Assembly (NCBI GenBank): GCA_023935145.1
Contig: CM043700.1
Span: 40,466,620 to 40,530,619 of the forward strand
Reading direction: 5' to 3'
DNA: 64,000 nt
Source: Bretschneidera sinensis
Lineage: Eukaryota > Streptophyta > Magnoliopsida > Brassicales > Akaniaceae
A program made the position numbers and the translations under genes. Shown one piece after another: positions 59,702 through 64,000 of the stretch (its first letter is position 1; each line of letters begins with the position of its first letter). The notes beneath the pieces are model-generated. The model made no database searches. It saw nothing but the letters and a program-made list of their open reading frames with translations, and was not told the DNA's origin.

Positions 59702-61264
59702 ATGCCGCTAAGAAACAGTACCAGAAGAACCAGCAAGGAGGCTCCAGCGGAGTGCTCGGCTCCCATCCAAAATGACGCTCACAGTTACCAATCCAGACTC
59801 AGGTTCCCGACGATCCCTGAGCACGACACACCCAGAGAGCATCACCCTCACTTCTCTGGAATCGGCTCTCCCAATGACGGGGAAGAGACCGCCCACCTTC
59901 AGGCCCCGGTGACTCAAGCTCAGTTCCAGGAGCTATCCAAGATAATAACCAGCCTAGTGGCCCAGGTGAGGGGCGGAGGTAAGCCACCTTTCTTCCCCCC
60001 TCACCAAGCTCCAAAACAGGCCGAATCTTCCGACAGGGACAACCCCGTCTATAACCAGCCTCATACCGAGCCCTCGCCGCGCAATAGCCAATCCAGGGAG
60101 AGTTCCTCCTCAAAGGGCAACCTCAGTCTAGATAGACGATTTGGGGAAATGGAAGAAAAAATAGACTCGGTTATGAGGCATAAAAATCCCAGCCTCATGG
60201 ATGAACTTTGTATCCAAGACCCTCTATTCACAAAAGATGTCCTCGAAACCTCGCTTCCGCCCAACTTCAGGATGCTTCAAGTGAGAATGTATAATGGCTC
60301 CACGGATCCCATGGATCACCTGCAACACTACAAGACAACTATGATGCTACATCGACATTCGGACGCGGTCATGTGCCGTGCCTTCCCCCTGACTCTTGAA
60401 AAGGCAGCAGGTATCTGGTACTCAAGGCTAAAGCCAGGAAACATCAGTAACTTCAAAGAGCTCAGCTACGCCTTCGTCTCTCATTTCCTTAGCAGCAAGG
60501 GGCCTAAGAAGACTTCAGAGAGCCTCTTCAACATCATCCAGCAGTGAGGAGAGATGCTCTGAGCCTACATCTCTCGGTTCAATACAGCATTATGGAAGAT
60601 CCCTGACCTCGACCCGAACGTCCAAGTGATGGCATTCAAAAATAGATTGAGGTCAGACATCTTCAGCTCTAAACTGACTTGGCGCCCGTCTCGAGACATG
60701 AACGAAATCTTGGCCAGGGCTGAGAAATACATATTGGCAGCGGATGACCAAGTCTTCAGGAGAAAGAGGGAAGGTGAAGCTAAGAAAAAGAGGAAGAATC
60801 TCGACTCCCAGAGAGGGACAGTCAAGAGGCCCTACAAGGAGAACAAGTACAGACCTCACCCTCGAGTTGACGGTTTCACTCCACTCAATGCCACCCGGAC
60901 AAACGTCCTCATGCAGCTCCAAGACAAGTTCGTCCTCCAATGGTCGCATAGGAAACCACATCTCGGGGGTGACCAGAGGCGGTGGTGCTGCTTCCATAAG
61001 AGCTACGGCCATGACACTGAGGAATGTTATGACCTAAAGGAACAGATTGAAGCTCTGATCAACCAAAGGCACTTAAAAGAGAAGGGACGAGCCCGTGCTG
61101 TCGAGAGGAGATTCCGGGCATCCCTATTACTCGCAAGAGCAGAGGGATCCGCAGAGAAACCCAAGGGCCAAGTGAGAAGGGCTCGTTCAGAAGAAACAGG
61201 AGGTGGCAACAGCCACCCGCATCATCAAGATCATTTGCGGGGGCCCAGCCTCGGGAGGTAGTTC
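59702..61264 (+). pseudogene. Gag of element F
   Basis: Starts MPLRNSTRRTSKEAP and keeps one frame to 61264 except for two TGA codons (60545-60547 and 60560-60562). At the equivalent codons A has CGC/AGA and CGA. Blocks are FRMLQVRMYNGSTDPMDHL, MCRAFPLTLEKAAGIWYS, then LRSDIFSSKLTWRPSRDMNE and a knuckle CCFHKSYGHDTEEC (about 60988-61030). The capsid-type protein would package element RNA. The two stops prevent this. Confidence 0.8.
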
Positions 61265-61600
61265 GGGGCAGGGTAGTAAGGCCTACGTCAGGGCTGTAGC
61301 CTTCGTTAGTGATCCCCACAAGAAAAGAATAACCGAACCGATGATCTTCTTCACAGAGGATGACTTAGAGGATGTACAGACTCATCACGACGATGCAGTG
61401 GTAGTTTCGCTATTGGTAGCCAACTGCGAAGTGCGGAGAGTCCTGATTGAAAATGGGAGCTCAGCGGACATATTGTTCCACGATGCTTAACAGTGCATGG
61501 AACTGAAGAATTGACATCTGGAGCCAGCCCGGCCCCTCTCTATGGTTTCGGGGGATCTCCAGTGTTCGCTGAATGAAGCATAGTCCTCCCCGTGACCGCA
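61203..61600 (+). pseudogene. Protease of element F
   Basis: The frame overlaps the end of gag by about 60 bases. It has IIKICGGPASGGSSGQGSK, FFTEDDLEDVQTHHDDAVVV and the active-site region VLIENGSSADILFHDA. The catalytic Asp of the usual D-T/S-G is Glu-Asn-Gly here. TAA at 61488-61490 and TGA near 61512 follow. Confidence 0.72.
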
Positions 61601-63972
61601 GAAACGGAACCAAGGACCTCCACAGAGCACACCACCTTCTTGGTAATCAAGCAACCCTCCTCCTACAATATGATCATCGGTCAACCCACCCTCAACAAGC
61701 TAAAGGTCGTTGTTTTCACCTACCACCTGAAGGTCAAATTCCCCAGTAGTGAAGGTGTAGGAGTAATCAAGGGGGACCAAAAGCTTTCTCGGGGCTGTTA
61801 CCTAAATGTTATCAGAGGAAGAGAAAAGACAGAGGCCCTGCCCCTCGAGGTGGAAGACTTCAGGGATGAGATGAGGACACCTAGGGGACAACCCGCGGAG
61901 GAACTGACCGCTGTACCCTTCGGAGAGAACCCCGCCCGAACTGTCCAAATAGGCGCGAACCTCTCTTTGGAGCATAGAGATGAGCTCCTCTCCCTTCTCT
62001 AGAAGAATATAGACCTGTTCGCTTAGTCAGCCTCAGACATGCCCAAGATCAGCCTTTGGACTATTGAGCATCGCCTAAACGTGGACCCCCGGTACAAGCC
62101 GATCATTCAGAGGAAGAGGGCCTTCACCCCCGAACGACAGGCGGCTATTAACGCTGAGGTAGATAAGCTGCTGGAAGCCGGCTTTATCAGGGAGGCAAGG
62201 TACCCAGAGTGGGTGTCTAATGTGGTGATGGTCCGTAAGCCAGCGGCAAGTGACGTAGCTGCATTGACTTCACTGATTTGAACAAAACTTGCCCAAAGGA
62301 CAGCTTCCTTCTCCCTCGGATTGAGTAGATGGTCGACGCCACCTTCGAGCATGAACTTCTCTCTTTTATGGATGCATACTTTGGCTATAATCAGATCTTC
62401 ATGCACAGGTCGGACCAAGATAAGACCGTCTTTATCACTGACCGAGGGTTATACTATTACAAAGTCATGCCCTTCGAACTCAAGAACGTCGGGGTAACCT
62501 ATCAGAGGCTGGTAAACAAGATCTTCAAGGGACAGATTGGGCAGAACATGGAATTTTACGTGGATGATATGTTGGTTAAGAGTACAGAAGTATGGAACCA
62601 TTGCTCCGATTTGAAGGAAGTGTTTGGAGTATTGCGCCAGCATAACATGAGGCTGAATCCGTCCAAATGCGCATTCGGAGTAACCAGAGAAAAATTCTTA
62701 GGGTTCACGGTCACCCAGAGAGAATTAGAGGTCAATATGGAGAAAATAAAGGCCATCCTTGATATAACCCCTATCAAGTCTGTGAAAGAAGTCCAGCGGC
62801 TCACCGATCGAGTCGTCGCCCTGAACCGCTTCATGTCCAAGTCAGTGGAAAGGTGCCTTCCTTTATTTAAGGCCATCAAGAAGGCCAAAGATTTCTCCTG
62901 GTCGGAGGATTGTCAGCAAGCTTTTGAGGATTTGAAGAAGTATTTAAACCAGCCACCGCTCTTGACCAAGCCACTCCAGGGAGATGAGCTCTTCCTCTAT
63001 TTATCAGTCGGCCAGAGCACTGTGGCCTCTGTCCTAATACGAGAAGAAGTGGGTGTCCAGAAGCCCATCTACTATGTCAGTAGAATTCTCCATGAAGCCG
63101 AGACTAGATACCCTCCTATCGAAAAGATGGCTTATATCTTGGTGGTGGAAGCGCGAAAACTCCGACCTTACTTTTAGGCGCACACCATCGTCCTCCTAAC
63201 AAACCAACCCTTGAGGCAAATCTTGCATAACCTAAGTGTTTCTGGGAGAATAGTGAAGTGGGTGGTGGAGCTGGGAGAGTTTGACATCCGCTACCAGCCC
63301 CGACAAACAATTAAAGGCCAGGCTATAGCTGAATTCATTGTGGAGACGACTCTGTCTATAGACCCGGATGAATCCACAGTGCCCGCGCTTAGTGGGAACT
63401 CTTTAGGATGGACCCTTCATATAGATGGATCCTCTAATTCACTAGGGAGTGGAGTAGGGCTCATCCTCTGTAGTCCGGAAGGCTTTGCGATCGAGTACGC
63501 CTTGAGATTCGGATTTAAGACCTCCAATAACGAAGCAGAGTACGAAGCTCTCCTAGCCGGCCTAAGGTTGGCCAAAGCATTGGCTGTCGAGGATCTAGAC
63601 ACGATCAGCGACTCTTAACTGGTTGTGAGTCAGGTAATGGGGGAGTTTGAAGCCAGAAGGGAGAAGCTCGCCCAATATCTCCAAAAGATGAAGGAGTTGA
63701 CCGCGATGTTCAAAACATTTCGAATAACTCACATCCCTCAAGCCAAAAACTCCAGGGCAGATGCCCTGGCTAACTTGGCCTCCTACCAACACCTGGTAAC
63801 TAACCGAGTTGTCTATCAGAAAACTCTCTTCGCACCAAGTATAGATGAGGCTTATGTCCTGCCAGTAGAGGAGGGACCTACATGGATGGACCCAATCCTT
63901 CAATATTTAAAAGATGGCACGATATTCGAAAGAAAGGATCAAGCTAAGAGACTAATCTTCCACGCCTCGTGA
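61592..63972 (+). pseudogene. Reverse transcriptase and RNase H of element F
   Basis: The first frame (61592-62281, with TAG at 62000-62002 and near 62024) has FLVIKQPSSYNMIIGQPTL and IEHRLNVDPRYKPIIQRKRA. A frame change near 62240 leads to 62329-63177 with FMDAYFGYNQIFMH, the catalytic YVDDMLVKS (about 62556-62582, intact) and FLYLSVGQSTVASVLIREEV. The frame stops at TAG 63175-63177. RNase H continues at 63211-63618 (WTLHIDGSSNSLGSG, NNEAEYEALLAGLRLAKAL) and 63625-63972. The final TGA may again stand for CGA. Integrase would follow outside the window. Confidence 0.82.
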
Positions 63973-64000
63973 TACACCCTCATTGAAGGTTAATTGTACA

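Larger units (their letters stand above)
58897..64000 (+). mobile_element. Element F: Tat-lineage LTR retrotransposon, 5' part (window ends inside pol)
   Basis: 5' LTR, primer site, gag, protease, RT and RNase H are present in the same order as A and D, but on the plus strand. The sequence is cut by the window edge before integrase. Stops and frame changes throughout show that it is inactive. The LTR end (GGCATCAACA) and the following GATTGGCGC match A and D. Confidence 0.88.

Overview
The window is nuclear DNA of a flowering plant, most likely a eudicot. The signs are genes with GT-AG introns, plant-only families (serine carboxypeptidase-like, plant mobile domain, DOG1-domain, defensin-like), and a dense load of nested Ty3/gypsy LTR retrotransposons. 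I cannot name the species. A woody rosid is a guess only.

Layout. 207-1570: last two exons of an unidentified conserved gene. 1765-16213: a decayed plant mobile domain (PMD) gene, split by about 12 kb of nested retrotransposons. These are a Tat-lineage element on the minus strand (element D, about 3105-15322) with a younger Athila-type element (C, 5437-10875) inside it. A second PMD scrap lies at 16530-16715 and a foldback MITE at 18004-18180. 19112-22402: an apparently intact eight-exon serine carboxypeptidase-like gene, followed by about 5 kb of AT-rich intergenic DNA. 27299-54395: a single-exon DOG1-domain gene, probably INAPERTURATE POLLEN1 (INP1), on the minus strand. It is cut in two by a 26.2 kb nest: outer Tat element A (27482-53691, 5-bp target duplication GCATC), which itself hosts two Athila-type elements, E (36240-42412) and B (43602-52576). 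55200-57985: a tRNA-derived SINE, an LTR-like remnant, one orphan plastid-type first exon and a small two-exon defensin-like gene. 58897-64000: the 5' LTR, gag and most of pol of a third Tat element (F), running off the window.

How it fits together. The Tat elements carry gag-pro-RT-RH-INT plus an additional gene on the opposite strand between integrase and the 3' LTR. Copies of this antisense gene survive in A and D. Both have a short GT-AG intron at the same codon boundary, and in A a TATA box precedes the start. In A, the stretch between this gene and the 3' LTR also holds about 20 copies of a 49-bp hairpin-forming tandem repeat whose two arms co-vary. The Athila-type elements (B, C, E) share a TGGCGCC primer-binding site and carry clusters of short CpG-rich palindromes in the LTR just upstream of a TATA box. 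The palindrome differs between families, and copy number differs between the two LTRs of a single element. C and E are non-autonomous deletion derivatives. B keeps an intact-looking reverse transcriptase and integrase core but has lost half of its 3' LTR. The host genes that look functional are the carboxypeptidase, the defensin-like gene and perhaps the first gene. The INP1-like and PMD genes are broken.
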